Shown here: piece by piece, positions 7,703 through 15,491 of the stretch | How positions within the stretch are numbered: the stretch's first letter is position 1 | Layout: each line of letters opens with the position of its first letter | From: a virus | Length of the DNA: 33,423 nt | Strand: one strand, 5' to 3' | Virus record (IMG/VR): IMGVR_UViG_3300027708_000202 | Span: 1-33,423 of that record | Made by a program: the position numbers and the translations under genes | Notes under the pieces: generated by a model | What the model saw: the letters and a program-made list of their open reading frames with translations, nothing else | What the model was told of the DNA's origin: nothing | Database searches by the model: none

Positions 7703-8689
7703 ATGATTAAAAAAATAGAATCAAGGATGACCGATGAACGGACATATTTTAAACCTTTTAATTATGCTTGGGCTTATGATGCATGGCTTAAGCATGAGCA
7801 ATCTCATTGGTTGCACACCGAAGTACCTATGCTCGAAGATGTTAAAGATTGGAAGAAAAAGCTTACAAAGGAAGAAAAACAATTTCTCACACACATTTTT
7901 AGATTCTTCACCCAAGGAGATATTGACGTTGCTGGCGGTTATGTTAACAATTATCTTCCTTATTTCCCACAACCAGAAATAAGAATGATGTTGTTAGGAT
8001 TTGCTGCTCGTGAAGCTTTACATATTGCTGCATATTCACATCTGATTGAAACTTTAGGTTTACCTGATACAACATACAATGAATTTATGGCTTATGCCGA
8101 AATGAAAGAAAAACATGACTACGTTATGGACATCTCTGGTAAGAATACTACAAAAGAGAACACTGCAACTCATATTGCTGTATTCTCGGCATTTACCGAA
8201 GGTATGCAGTTGTTTAGCTCTTTTATTATGTTACTTAATTTTCCACGACATGGCAAAATGAAAGGTATGGGTCAAATCGTCACTTGGTCTATTGTCGATG
8301 AAACACAACATACCGAGAACATGATTAAATTGTTCCGTACATATATAGAAGAAAATCGTGAAATTTGGAACGATGAATTAAAAAGCAGACTTTATACTAT
8401 TGCAGAACGCATGGTAGAATTGGAAGATAAATTTATTGATTTGGCATTTGCAATGGGTGCCATGGAAGATTTATCTGCTGAAGATGTTAAGAAGTATATT
8501 CGTTATATTGCCGACCGCAGATTGATTTCTTTAGGACTCAAAGGTCAGTTTAAAGTGAAAAGAAATCCTTTACCTTGGGTTGAGGAAATGATTAACGCAC
8601 CAACACACACAAACTTTTTTGAGAATAGAGCAACCGATTATGCAAAAGGTGCTTTGTCTGGAGATTGGGGTGATGTGTGGGCAAAATAA
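7703..8689 (+). CDS. nrdB: Ribonucleotide reductase class I small subunit
   Basis: 328 residues. Metal ligands and radical Tyr are readable: EALHIAAY (Glu104, His107, Tyr111), FTEG (Glu166) and VDETQH (Glu200, His203). The usual first Asp ligand site reads HTEVPM, where the only nearby carboxylate is Glu40, a variant I recall from one NrdB subgroup. The C-terminal tail, needed to dock on NrdA, ends GDWGDVWAK. It should generate the radical for NrdA. A ribosome site AGAAAGAAA lies just after the sulfotransferase stop. Confidence 0.92.
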   Translation: MIKKIESRMTDERTYFKPFNYAWAYDAWLKHEQSHWLHTEVPMLEDVKDWKKKLTKEEKQFLTHIFRFFTQGDIDVAGGYVNNYLPYFPQPEIRMMLLGFAAREALHIAAYSHLIETLGLPDTTYNEFMAYAEMKEKHDYVMDISGKNTTKENTATHIAVFSAFTEGMQLFSSFIMLLNFPRHGKMKGMGQIVTWSIVDETQHTENMIKLFRTYIEENREIWNDELKSRLYTIAERMVELEDKFIDLAFAMGAMEDLSAEDVKKYIRYIADRRLISLGLKGQFKVKRNPLPWVEEMINAPTHTNFFENRATDYAKGALSGDWGDVWAK

Positions 8690-8698
8690 GGAAATACA

Positions 8699-8884
8699 AT
8701 GACCGACAAAGCACTTTCAGGCGACTGTTTAAGTTGTGAATCACAATACACAGTACAATTTACAGAAGAATTAGTTTCACAAGATTTACCTGAGCATTGT
8801 CCTTTCTGTGGTGAAATCATCGAAGAATTATCTGAGTCCTATATAGAGGATGAAGATGATTTGGATGATGAGGCATGGGAATAA
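8699..8884 (+). CDS. Small zinc-ribbon protein with acidic tail
   Basis: 61 residues. Cys10-x2-Cys13 and Cys34-x2-Cys37 (GDCLSC ... HCPFC) form a probable zinc ribbon, and the last 15 residues are almost all Asp/Glu. Similar small proteins occur, from memory, next to nrdB in T4-like marine phages, without a known role. Its 3' end overlaps the next gene by 10 bases. Confidence 0.75.
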   Translation: MTDKALSGDCLSCESQYTVQFTEELVSQDLPEHCPFCGEIIEELSESYIEDEDDLDDEAWE

Positions 8885-9309
8885 ACTGGACATATAATAA
8901 TAAAGATTTTACGGAAGACTTGATTGGTAATAATTACGGGTTCGTGTATCAGATTAAAAACCTGACGAATGGTAGAAAATACATAGGGAAGAAATTCTTT
9001 TATTCTTCCAAAACCAGGCAAGTCAAAGGTAAAAAGAAGCGGTACAAAGCACCAAGTGATTGGCAAACTTACTATGGAAGTAGTGCCGAATTGGCTAAAG
9101 ATGTGTTATCATTAGGGAATGAAAACTTCTCTAGAGAAATATTACATCTTTGCCAATCAAAAGGTGAATGTGGTTATCTCGAAGCAAAAGAGCAATTTAT
9201 CCGTGGTGTCATGGAAACAGATGACTACTATAATTCATGGATAATGGTACGAGTTAGAAAATCACATATTAAGGACTATAATGCTAGACTTCCTAAAGGA
9301 ATTCAGTAA
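8875..9309 (+). CDS. GIY-YIG endonuclease (SegE-like family)
   Basis: 144 residues. The GIY-YIG core is YGFVYQIKNLTNGRKYIGKKFF, split as GFVY (22-25) and KYIG (35-38), followed by a basic insert, YYGSS, the catalytic-type Glu103 in YLEAKEQF and Asn120 in YYNSW. It lacks obvious DNA-binding modules (NUMOD), unlike the homing enzyme at 29336, so a fixed phage nuclease, possibly for host DNA degradation or recombination, is more likely than a mobile element. It overlaps both neighbours. Confidence 0.8.
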   Translation: MGINWTYNNKDFTEDLIGNNYGFVYQIKNLTNGRKYIGKKFFYSSKTRQVKGKKKRYKAPSDWQTYYGSSAELAKDVLSLGNENFSREILHLCQSKGECGYLEAKEQFIRGVMETDDYYNSWIMVRVRKSHIKDYNARLPKGIQ

Positions 9310-9625
9310 AGAAAATCATGACGCTATCTTTTTTCTTCCGGGAGATAAAGAGGACCAAGTTCAAATAGAAGCAGCCACATATAAAGATCCTGGTGAAAAT
9401 GTTGGCGGTTCATATTTGGGTAATGCTTATCATGTAATATTATTCAAAGAAGATATCAAAACCGACACTTTATATAATGTTGATAGATTTGATGCCATCT
9501 TTGTGGATCCATTTGAATATATTTCTGGATTAATACCACAAAACTGGTATGGTGTTATTGCCAGAAAAACTACCACTTCAAATACCTTCATCCAAAAAAC
9601 ATTTGACAAATTACAGGAAGTATGA
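9281..9625 (+). CDS. Conserved phage protein of unknown function
   Basis: 114 residues, with AAGGA 5 bases before the ATG, overlapping the nuclease gene by 29 bases. It is soluble, with a mixed alpha/beta look; notable blocks are FFLPGDKEDQ, the FDAIFVDPFEYI strand/turn and a C-terminal RKTTTSNTFIQKTFDKL. I recall similar proteins in T4-like marine phages but know no function. A promoter for RNase H is embedded in its last codons. Confidence 0.7.
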   Translation: MLDFLKEFSKENHDAIFFLPGDKEDQVQIEAATYKDPGENVGGSYLGNAYHVILFKEDIKTDTLYNVDRFDAIFVDPFEYISGLIPQNWYGVIARKTTTSNTFIQKTFDKLQEV

Positions 9626-9631
9626 TACAAT
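9603..9631 (+). promoter_or_regulatory. Sigma70-type promoter upstream of RNase H
   Basis: TTGACA (9603-9608), 17-base spacer, TACAAT (9626-9631) followed by GGT, the same TAxAATGGT context as the other promoters in the window. The -35 and most of the spacer lie within the end of the preceding gene. Confidence 0.75.
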
Positions 9632-9663
9632 GGTCTCTTAATTGAAACTATTGAAAGTTTAGT

Positions 9664-10503
9664 ATGATCCTCGTTGACTTAAACCAAGTATTACTTGCCG
9701 GACTTATGGCACAGATTGCCAATCAAAAAGGCAAACTCGATGAACACCTCATTCGTCATATGGTGTTGAATATTATTCGTACTCATGTTAAGAATTTTAA
9801 AGCTGAATATGGTGAGGTGGTGTTATGTTGTGATAACCGTAAGTATTGGCGTAAAGAATATTTCCCATTCTATAAAGCAAATCGTAAGAAAACCCGTGAT
9901 AAGTCCGATTTAGATTGGCATTTAATCTTTGATATGCTTTCTAAATTCAAAGCGGAACTCAAAGATAATTTCCCATATAAAGTGTTAGATGTTGAAGGTG
10001 CTGAAGCTGATGATATTATCGGCACATTAGTGCCAAGGCAATCTGCTCATGAAAAGATTTTAATTCTTTCTTCTGATGGTGACTTCTTACAGTTACAAAA
10101 CTATCCAAATGTTAAACAGTATAACCCATCACAGAAAAAATTTGTAAAGTCGGAGAATCCAATCCTAGAACTCAAAGAGAAGATTATTCGTGGTGATAAG
10201 GGTGATGGTATTCCTAATATGTTCTCACCGGCTGATTGTTTTGTTCGTGATCTCCGTCAGAAACCTATTACACAGAAAACATTAGAAAAGTATCTAAATG
10301 AAGATGTTGAAAACTTTTCATATGAAGAAGTTGTTAGTTTCGGTAGGAATCAAACACTCATTGATTTATCTTTTATTCCACAAGAGATAAAAGAGAAGAT
10401 TATAAATAGTTATGAAGAAACAAAGCCTGCTAAAGGTAAGTTGTTGAATTATTTTATTGAACACAAACTGAAAAACTTAATGGAAGTGATAGAGGAATTC
10501 TAA
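9664..10503 (+). CDS. rnh: RNase H / 5'-3' exonuclease (T4 Rnh-like, FEN family)
   Basis: 279 residues against 305 in T4 Rnh. The two-metal acidic residues of the family are visible: Asp5 (ILVDLNQ), the GAEADDIIG block (Glu114, Asp116, Asp117), SSDGDF (Asp138, Asp140) and RGDKGDGIPN (Asp178, Asp181), the last in the helix-turn-helix that binds duplex DNA. The conserved KYWRKEYFPFYKANRKK bridge is present. It removes RNA primers and adjacent DNA from lagging strands, matching the primase upstream. It has its own promoter. Confidence 0.9.
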   Translation: MILVDLNQVLLAGLMAQIANQKGKLDEHLIRHMVLNIIRTHVKNFKAEYGEVVLCCDNRKYWRKEYFPFYKANRKKTRDKSDLDWHLIFDMLSKFKAELKDNFPYKVLDVEGAEADDIIGTLVPRQSAHEKILILSSDGDFLQLQNYPNVKQYNPSQKKFVKSENPILELKEKIIRGDKGDGIPNMFSPADCFVRDLRQKPITQKTLEKYLNEDVENFSYEEVVSFGRNQTLIDLSFIPQEIKEKIINSYEETKPAKGKLLNYFIEHKLKNLMEVIEEF

Positions 10504-10928
10504 TGCAAAATATGTATGAAATATTTGATGATTTTGAAAAAGCAACAAACAAAAAAGAAAGAATGGCAGTAATTGAAAAGAATCTTTCTAAAACTTTGGT
10601 TGATGTATTATCACTAACATATCACCCTGACTGCCAATGGTTGATTAAAGAAATGCCAGATAATTATAGAATTCCGACCGATATGTTACCCGGTCTTTCT
10701 TCTACACAATTATCTGTTGAATTAAGAAAACTTTATTTGTTCCAAAAAGGACATCCTAAAGCAGAAGAATTAACACAAGAAAAACGAACACAGTTATTAT
10801 TACAATTATTAGAATCATTAGAACCCCGTGAAGCCGAAGTTGTTATTGGTATTTTCAATAAAGACCAAGGTGTAAAGGGATTAGATTACAAATTTGTAAA
10901 GGAAGCCTTTCCTAATTTATTACCATAA
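10503..10928 (+). CDS. DUF6433-like conserved phage protein
   Basis: 141 residues, all-helical and soluble. The N terminus MYEIFDDFEKATNKKER, the Pro-containing middle and the C-terminal EPREAEVVIGIFNKDQGVKG ... FPNLLP match a T4-like phage family I recall as DUF6433, with no established function. It is coupled to rnh (TAATG) and abuts the next gene, so it probably acts in replication or late expression; that is inference from location. Confidence 0.75.
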   Translation: MQNMYEIFDDFEKATNKKERMAVIEKNLSKTLVDVLSLTYHPDCQWLIKEMPDNYRIPTDMLPGLSSTQLSVELRKLYLFQKGHPKAEELTQEKRTQLLLQLLESLEPREAEVVIGIFNKDQGVKGLDYKFVKEAFPNLLP

Positions 10929-11300
10929 ATGCCACCAAAAGATAGAATAATAATCACTTGTGGAACATTTGATCCACTAACATATGATGAGTTACTTTAT
11001 TTGAAAAAATGTCACCATAAAGGTGAGTGGCTTGTTGTCGGCGTTCATAGTGATTGGTGGATGATGTGGTCTGAAGGTGGTTATGTACAAAACTATGAAA
11101 CACGCAGAGAAATTATAAAAAGTTTAAAATATGTTGATGAAATATTTACATTCAATGATTCAGATGGCACAGTCTGCCAACTTCTCAAATTAGTAAAAAT
11201 ATGTTATCCCCAAGCCGATATCACTTACATATCACAAGAGGATATGCATAACATGCCAGAAACAAAAATTAAAGGCATAACATTTGAAACGATGAAATAG
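10929..11300 (+). CDS. Cytidylyltransferase-fold protein with degenerate HxGH motif
   Basis: 123 residues with the N-terminal strand-loop of TagD/GCT-type nucleotidyltransferases (IITCGTFDPLTYDELLYLKKC) and a following VVGVHSDWW strand. The catalytic HxGH that should follow GTFDPL is TYDE here, so both histidines are missing. The C-terminal ETKIKGITF keeps a remnant of the nucleotide-binding STTxI-like loop. Either it binds nucleotides without catalysis or it uses other residues. It abuts the upstream stop with no clear ribosome site, suggesting coupling. Confidence 0.7.
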   Translation: MPPKDRIIITCGTFDPLTYDELLYLKKCHHKGEWLVVGVHSDWWMMWSEGGYVQNYETRREIIKSLKYVDEIFTFNDSDGTVCQLLKLVKICYPQADITYISQEDMHNMPETKIKGITFETMK

Positions 11301-11309
11301 GAGATAGTA

Positions 11310-11492
11310 GTGACAAAATTTGTAGGAAAGTTTCGTAAGAACCAAGATTATAACGAAGATTATAGTTACATGCCAAAACGAAAACACAAGAATGAACATT
11401 CTGAAATTAAAAAATTAAAAAATAGAAGTGTAGAAGAAGTTTTAAATGAGCTTGATGATACAAGTTTACCAGAAGAAATTAGAAAATACTAA
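11310..11492 (+). CDS. Small basic phage protein
   Basis: 60 residues from a GTG start, supported by AGGAGA 6 bases upstream. The N-terminal half is Lys/Arg/Tyr-rich (FVGKFRKNQDYNEDYSYMPKR) and the C-terminal half an acidic helix. No motif identifies it. It is the last gene before the promoter region at 11493-11612. Confidence 0.65.
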   Translation: MTKFVGKFRKNQDYNEDYSYMPKRKHKNEHSEIKKLKNRSVEEVLNELDDTSLPEEIRKY

Positions 11493-11530
11493 TTTTTTGT
11501 TATAAGTAGGTATGTCCGCTTTTGATATAA

Positions 11531-11555
11531 GGTATTGTTGCTTCCATACAACACC
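11531..11555 (+). repeat. Inter-operon hairpin (TGTTG...CAACA family)
   Basis: GGTATTGT (11531-11538) faces ACAACACC (11548-11555) across a 9-base loop, 8 positions with one A-C mismatch. It is related in sequence to hairpins at 12468, 20817, 23564, 26916 and 31246, each upstream of a promoter. Only a weak T run follows, so termination is uncertain. Confidence 0.5.
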
Positions 11556-11560
11556 AGCGC

Positions 11561-11589
11561 TTGACTTTTAACCTTAATTGTATTATAAT
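11561..11589 (+). promoter_or_regulatory. Sigma70-type promoter
   Basis: TTGACT (11561-11566), 17-base spacer, TATAAT (11584-11589) followed by GGTTCTTCA. It begins 5 bases after the hairpin and drives the gene at 11613. Confidence 0.85.
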
Positions 11590-11612
11590 GGTTCTTCACA
11601 TGAGGAATTGTT

Positions 11613-11957
11613 ATGTTAATTTATGGTTATGTTCCAAAATCCAAGAAACGCAATGTTTCAAAGGTCAAGAAATTACAACACGAAGAATGGTTAGCTTCCA
11701 TTAATTCGATGTCTACCAATTTCTGTAAAAATAAATCCACTAAGTATTCTAAAACAATCCCCATGTTTACTATTCCTGCGGGTCGTGAATCTCCTGAGAT
11801 TGCGTCCTTAAACACAGGATTTGTAACTTGTGTTAAAAAATTCGGAAATAGTTATACAGGCGATAAAATTAAGGGAATTGGCACAATGCATAAATCAAAT
11901 GCTGTGCCGGTTTTTTCAGATAATGAAGCAAAAGAAATTTCTAGCATGCGGAGATAG
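11613..11957 (+). CDS. Conserved phage protein of unknown function
   Basis: 114 residues; AGGAA lies upstream of the ATG. The N terminus is basic (VPKSKKRNVSKVKKLQHEEW), the middle has FTIPAGRESPEIASL and the C terminus IKGIGTMHKSNAVPVFS, a pattern I remember from T4-like marine phages without a known function. Its first position behind a strong promoter implies early expression. Confidence 0.7.
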   Translation: MLIYGYVPKSKKRNVSKVKKLQHEEWLASINSMSTNFCKNKSTKYSKTIPMFTIPAGRESPEIASLNTGFVTCVKKFGNSYTGDKIKGIGTMHKSNAVPVFSDNEAKEISSMRR

Positions 11958-11963
11958 AAAAAA

Positions 11964-12119
11964 ATGGTTTCAGATGAGCATTGGAAAGAATATGAAGAAT
12001 ATTTACAAACACTTAATGAGGAAGAACTTGAAATTGAGTTACAATGGTTGAGATCCGTTGGAATTGCAAAGCAAAGAGGCTCAACAGTCACTTACACACA
12101 AACAGACACACTACAATAG
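11964..12119 (+). CDS. Small acidic phage protein (51 aa)
   Basis: ATG at 11964 with GGAG 10 bases upstream, 6 bases after the previous stop. The translation begins MVSDEHWKEYEEYL and continues with an amphipathic acidic helix (LNEEELEIELQWL), ending in a polar Thr/Gln tail. The gap would otherwise be empty and the next gene starts 7 bases after its stop, so it fits the operon. Function unknown. Confidence 0.6.
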   Translation: MVSDEHWKEYEEYLQTLNEEELEIELQWLRSVGIAKQRGSTVTYTQTDTLQ

Positions 12120-12126
12120 GTATATT

Positions 12127-12315
12127 ATGTTAGCACAACACGAAGAAACGCAAATTTTACGAGGAATTGATGAAATTATGTTTAATTTACGTCATGTACC
12201 AGCAGAAGATGTAGCACATTTTCTCGTAAAATTCAATCCGAAGCTTGCGGATGAACTAGTAGCTGCGTTGGAATATGAAATTTTTGATAAAAATGAAGGA
12301 ATTAAACATGAATAA
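12127..12315 (+). CDS. Small helical phage protein
   Basis: 62 residues from the ATG at 12127, chosen because ATAGG sits 6 bases upstream; the open frame extends further back across the preceding gene. All-helical, with the block RHVPAEDVAHFLVKFNPKLADELV. No membrane segment. It overlaps the next gene by 8 bases (ATGAATAA). Function unknown. Confidence 0.65.
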   Translation: MLAQHEETQILRGIDEIMFNLRHVPAEDVAHFLVKFNPKLADELVAALEYEIFDKNEGIKHE

Positions 12316-12469
12316 CAACGGACACTACATTTGGCTTGATGCCGTTGCGGATGACGAAGAAATTCCTGCGTGGAAACGTTTGGATATCGTAATTCGCAAA
12401 TGGGCAACACTTTCAGGATTTGAAAAAGATCAATCCGACTACCAAAAAATGAAAGAATTGTATCAATAA
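12308..12469 (+). CDS. Small acidic phage protein (53 aa)
   Basis: Start ATG at 12308, behind a GAAGGA ribosome site within the preceding gene and overlapping its stop. The translation runs MNNNGHYIWLDAVADDEEIP followed by a helical, Trp-containing C terminus. An intrinsic terminator follows at once, making it the last gene of this operon. Function unknown. Confidence 0.65.
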   Translation: MNNNGHYIWLDAVADDEEIPAWKRLDIVIRKWATLSGFEKDQSDYQKMKELYQ

Positions 12470-12501
12470 TGCGTTTGTTGCTAAAAAACAACGCATTTTT
12501 T
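12468..12501 (+). terminator. Intrinsic terminator, TGTTG/CAACA hairpin family
   Basis: AATGCGTTTGTT (12468-12479) pairs with AACAACGCATT (12487-12497) with one bulged T, followed by six T residues (12496-12501). It overlaps the last codon and stop of the preceding gene. The core (12476-12493) closely resembles hairpins at 26916 and 31246. Confidence 0.85.
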
Positions 12502-12509
12502 AGTTTTAC

Positions 12510-12538
12510 TTGACGGTAGACGTTAATTGTAGTATAAT
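12510..12538 (+). promoter_or_regulatory. Sigma70-type promoter for the CobT-like gene
   Basis: TTGACG (12510-12515), 17-base spacer, TATAAT (12533-12538) followed by GGTTCTTTAA; the gene starts 22 bases downstream with a CGGAG ribosome site. Confidence 0.88.
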
Positions 12539-12560
12539 GGTTCTTTAACTCGGAGATTAT

Positions 12561-14708
12561 ATGGAACTTATTCAATCAAAATCGCTGTTAGCCAAACTTA
12601 TGGCAACAGAAAATCTTATCATCGAACAACGCAATGTACAAACAGCTGCGTTTGATGTAAAAAATCGTGTATTAACGGTACCGGTTTTAGATAAAAACAT
12701 TTCTGGCTACTTGTATGACCTCTTTATGGGTCATGAAGTTGGCCATGCACTCTATACTCCTCTTTCTGGCATGATTCAAGCTCACGAAGAAAAAATTCCA
12801 ATGGGCATTATGAATGTATTGGAAGATTCCCGTATCGAAAGAAAAATCAAAAACAAATATCCTGGAATCCGTTCCAGCTTCATCCGTGCGTATAAAGAAT
12901 TGATTGATAAAGATTTCTTTGGTACTAATGGCATGGATTTGAATGAAATGAATTTTATTGACCGAGTGAATCTCTATACTAAAGGTGGAGCTGCACAAGG
13001 TATTAAATTTACCGACTATGAGCAATCGCTAGTTAGCATGATTGAAGGGACCGAGACCTATGATGATGTGATGGCGGTTGCTCGCCTTGTTTGCCAATAC
13101 ATGAAAGAACAAGCTGAAGAGCATAAGAAAAAACATCCTACAGAAGAATTTGAAGAAGATGAAGATGGTGATTATGAAGGTTTTGATTCTGAAGGTTATG
13201 ATGATTCTGATGAGTGGGACGATGAAACTGAAACTCGTAAAGATGAAGGCGATTCCGAAAAATCCGAATCTGAAGAAACGGATGAAAAATTAGAATCAGA
13301 TTTTGAACATAACGGTCAAGCTGGTGGTACCGAAGTTTCATCTTCTGGTTTAGAAACTACATCATTTACCGATGAATCATATCGTAAGAATGAGAAAAAA
13401 CTATTTGCACAAGACGGCCGCACACATTACTATGGTAACATTCCTGATGTTGACCTTAAACAAGCTATTATAAGCCATAAAGAATTATGGAAACGTTATC
13501 GTGAAAGTGCAGCTGATCGTGCATATAAAGGTGGAATTGATACCGAGAAATTTATGAAGTTGCGTAATGATTCTAAAAAGGTTGTTGGCTATCTTGCCAA
13601 AGAATTTGAGTTGCGTAAAAATGCCGACCAGTTGAAACGTGCATCGATTGCCAAAACTGGCGATTTGAATATGAGTAAAATTTATGCTTACCAGTTAACT
13701 GATGACATTTTCAAAAAGATGACTGTTGTTCCTGGTGCTAAATCACACGGACTTGTAATGTTCCTCGATTGGTCAGGTTCTATGTCCAATCACATGGAAA
13801 ATACCATCAAGCAATTAATTAATTTAGTAATGTTCTGTAAGAAGGTAAATATTCCTTATGATGTGTACGCCTTTAGTTCAGAATATGATGACCCATACGA
13901 TTCAGGAAAAAATTGGAAAGATGGTGATTTGTATCTTGACCGGTTTAAATTATTAAACTTGATGTCAAGCAAAATGACTGCTGCTGAATTTACCTATGCA
14001 GGTTCTGCTTTGGTACAAATGTCTGAGCTTCGCCGTGGTTGGAAACCAAACTGGTTACAAAAAGGTGGTACTCCATTAAACGAAGCCGTTATCTCTGCTA
14101 TGAAGATTGTTCCGGAATTTCAGAAACAATACAAATTGCAAATTGTGAATACTGTATTCTTGACAGATGGTGAAGGCCATTCTGTGAATCAAGTTTGGTA
14201 TAAAGATGATAAAGGCTTTCCTAGAACTGGTACTGTAAATAAACAAGAAGATTATAACAGTAATGAGTGGAAAACAAATCGTCAATTAGTATTGCGTGAC
14301 CCAATTACCAAAGACCAAGAAATTGTTGATAGTAACCGTGGTCGTGAATTGACTGCATCATATATAAAGATGTTGAAGGTGAGAACTAATTGTAACATTG
14401 TTGGTTTCTATGTATTGGCTGGTCGTGAATTGGGTCGTGAACTACATTATTTTTATCCTAATAATTATATGGTTCATGATAAAATCAAGGCAGAATTCCG
14501 TAAGAATAAATCTTTGACTGTTACTAATGCCGGTTTCGATGAATATTATTTACTGAGAACTGAAGCACTAGATACTGATGATGATGTAACTTTTGAAGTG
14601 AAAGAGAATGCGACTACCCGTGGTTTAGTTTCTGCCTTTAGTAAGTTTGCTGGTAATCGTTTGAATAACCGTGTTGTGTTAAATCGTTTTATAGGAATGA
14701 TATCATGA
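12561..14708 (+). CDS. CobT-like VWA protein with HExxH metallopeptidase-like domain
   Basis: 715 residues, the largest protein here. The N-terminal part holds HEVGH (58-62) and NVLEDSRIE (85-93, Glu88 26 residues later), a gluzincin-like zinc set. A very acidic Asp/Glu/Ser linker spans about 195-250, as in CobT. A C-terminal von Willebrand A domain has a complete MIDAS: DWSGSMS (403-409), Thr504 in GGTPLNEA and LTDGE (Asp536). VWA proteins of this type pair with MoxR/CobS AAA+ ATPases; one lies at 28104. Cobalt chelation is unlikely, as no cobalamin genes are nearby; a protease or remodelling role is inferred. Own promoter. Confidence 0.82.
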   Translation: MELIQSKSLLAKLMATENLIIEQRNVQTAAFDVKNRVLTVPVLDKNISGYLYDLFMGHEVGHALYTPLSGMIQAHEEKIPMGIMNVLEDSRIERKIKNKYPGIRSSFIRAYKELIDKDFFGTNGMDLNEMNFIDRVNLYTKGGAAQGIKFTDYEQSLVSMIEGTETYDDVMAVARLVCQYMKEQAEEHKKKHPTEEFEEDEDGDYEGFDSEGYDDSDEWDDETETRKDEGDSEKSESEETDEKLESDFEHNGQAGGTEVSSSGLETTSFTDESYRKNEKKLFAQDGRTHYYGNIPDVDLKQAIISHKELWKRYRESAADRAYKGGIDTEKFMKLRNDSKKVVGYLAKEFELRKNADQLKRASIAKTGDLNMSKIYAYQLTDDIFKKMTVVPGAKSHGLVMFLDWSGSMSNHMENTIKQLINLVMFCKKVNIPYDVYAFSSEYDDPYDSGKNWKDGDLYLDRFKLLNLMSSKMTAAEFTYAGSALVQMSELRRGWKPNWLQKGGTPLNEAVISAMKIVPEFQKQYKLQIVNTVFLTDGEGHSVNQVWYKDDKGFPRTGTVNKQEDYNSNEWKTNRQLVLRDPITKDQEIVDSNRGRELTASYIKMLKVRTNCNIVGFYVLAGRELGRELHYFYPNNYMVHDKIKAEFRKNKSLTVTNAGFDEYYLLRTEALDTDDDVTFEVKENATTRGLVSAFSKFAGNRLNNRVVLNRFIGMIS

Positions 14709-14920
14709 TGGATGAAGAAAAAAGAATTGTTACATTTATGGGTAAATCCGGTAAAAGAACTGCTACTATTGCCTTCAAAAATGTATTTGACCTCTTTGAG
14801 GTTGAGTGTGTTGAAGGTGATGGTATGGTTCAAATTGAAACTAGATTTTTTAAAGATGAAGCAGAAGCACAAGCTTATGCTGAACAATTTGCTTTTGGAG
14901 AAGAATATGGAACTGTCTAA
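14705..14920 (+). CDS. Small phage protein, coupled to the CobT-like gene
   Basis: 71 residues; the ATGATG start overlaps the previous stop by 4 bases. A beta-rich N-terminal half (RIVTFMGKSGKRTATIAF) is followed by an acidic, Ala-rich helix. No known motif. Coupling suggests it is made with the VWA protein and may assist it, but that is only inference. Confidence 0.65.
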   Translation: MMDEEKRIVTFMGKSGKRTATIAFKNVFDLFEVECVEGDGMVQIETRFFKDEAEAQAYAEQFAFGEEYGTV

Positions 14921-15107
14921 GTTCACCAATGGTGATAAGAAAGCAATTATTATTCGTAAAGAATATAATTACATAGTGGAGTATTACATCAAGAATAGAA
15001 TTATAAGTAGAGAACTTACTTCAGATTTTTCTAAAGCAGAATCTCTTGCTGAAGATTTTACCTTAGAAGGTGACAACGGACCAACTCTATTGACCGAAAA
15101 TGCCTAG
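14907..15107 (+). CDS. Small phage protein (66 aa)
   Basis: Start ATG at 14907, chosen for GGAG 6 bases upstream and a normal 14-base overlap with the previous gene; the frame is open further upstream but that part is out-of-frame shadow of the gene before. Mixed charge, with the segment KKAIIIRKEYNYIVEYYIKN. Function unknown. Confidence 0.6.
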   Translation: MELSKFTNGDKKAIIIRKEYNYIVEYYIKNRIISRELTSDFSKAESLAEDFTLEGDNGPTLLTENA

Positions 15108-15357
15108 TATATTAGAAGATGATGATTTTGATCCAAAAAAAATATATGACGACCTAATCAAAGGTTGTAGAGAAGTTAAAGAATGGGATATTCGTTGTAT
15201 AGTTGAAGAATCTTTTGTTGGCCATCCTCCTTTCAAATTTACAATCAATGATGGTATCTATTTTTGTAGAGTAGTTACTCCCACTTTGCGTGATGCCTTT
15301 ATTTTGGTTGCTGATAGTTTACCGGTTATTAAATTTTTAAATTATACAAACGAATGA
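15100..15357 (+). CDS. Small phage protein (85 aa)
   Basis: The ATG overlaps the previous gene by 8 bases. An acidic N terminus (SILEDDDFDPKKIYDDLIKG) leads to a compact alpha/beta region. No motif recognised, no membrane segment. It sits in an unbroken chain of overlapping genes up to the epimerase. Confidence 0.6.
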   Translation: MPSILEDDDFDPKKIYDDLIKGCREVKEWDIRCIVEESFVGHPPFKFTINDGIYFCRVVTPTLRDAFILVADSLPVIKFLNYTNE

Positions 15358-15491
15358 ATATTAACTTAAATCTAGACCACTTATTGGAATTTCTACAAAA
15401 GGTATATGTGTGGACTCCCCAGAGTAACACTTACATCCGAACAGAAATTCTAAATTTTATCAATGAACTAAAGAAACACAAACAACAATGA
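15354..15491 (+). CDS. Very small phage protein (45 aa)
   Basis: ATG at 15354 overlaps the previous stop (ATGA), and its TGA at 15489-15491 overlaps the epimerase ATG at 15488, so it fills the gap exactly with coupling at both ends. The translation starts MNINLNLDHLLEFLQKVYVW and ends in a Lys-rich helix. Function unknown. Confidence 0.6.
   Translation: MNINLNLDHLLEFLQKVYVWTPQSNTYIRTEILNFINELKKHKQQ

Noticed and set aside
10401-10408. Perfect T4 late promoter octamer TATAAATA
   Set aside because: It lies inside rnh, about 100 bases before the next gene, which is coupled to rnh; a chance match is likely in AT-rich coding DNA.
12687-13025. 112-codon minus-strand frame
   Set aside because: It lies entirely opposite the CobT-like gene, whose motifs are clear; antisense shadow.
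14712-14906. Long upstream extension of the frame that holds the gene at 14907
   Set aside because: The extension is Leu/Lys-rich shadow of the gene at 14705; the ribosome site GGAG supports the start at 14907.
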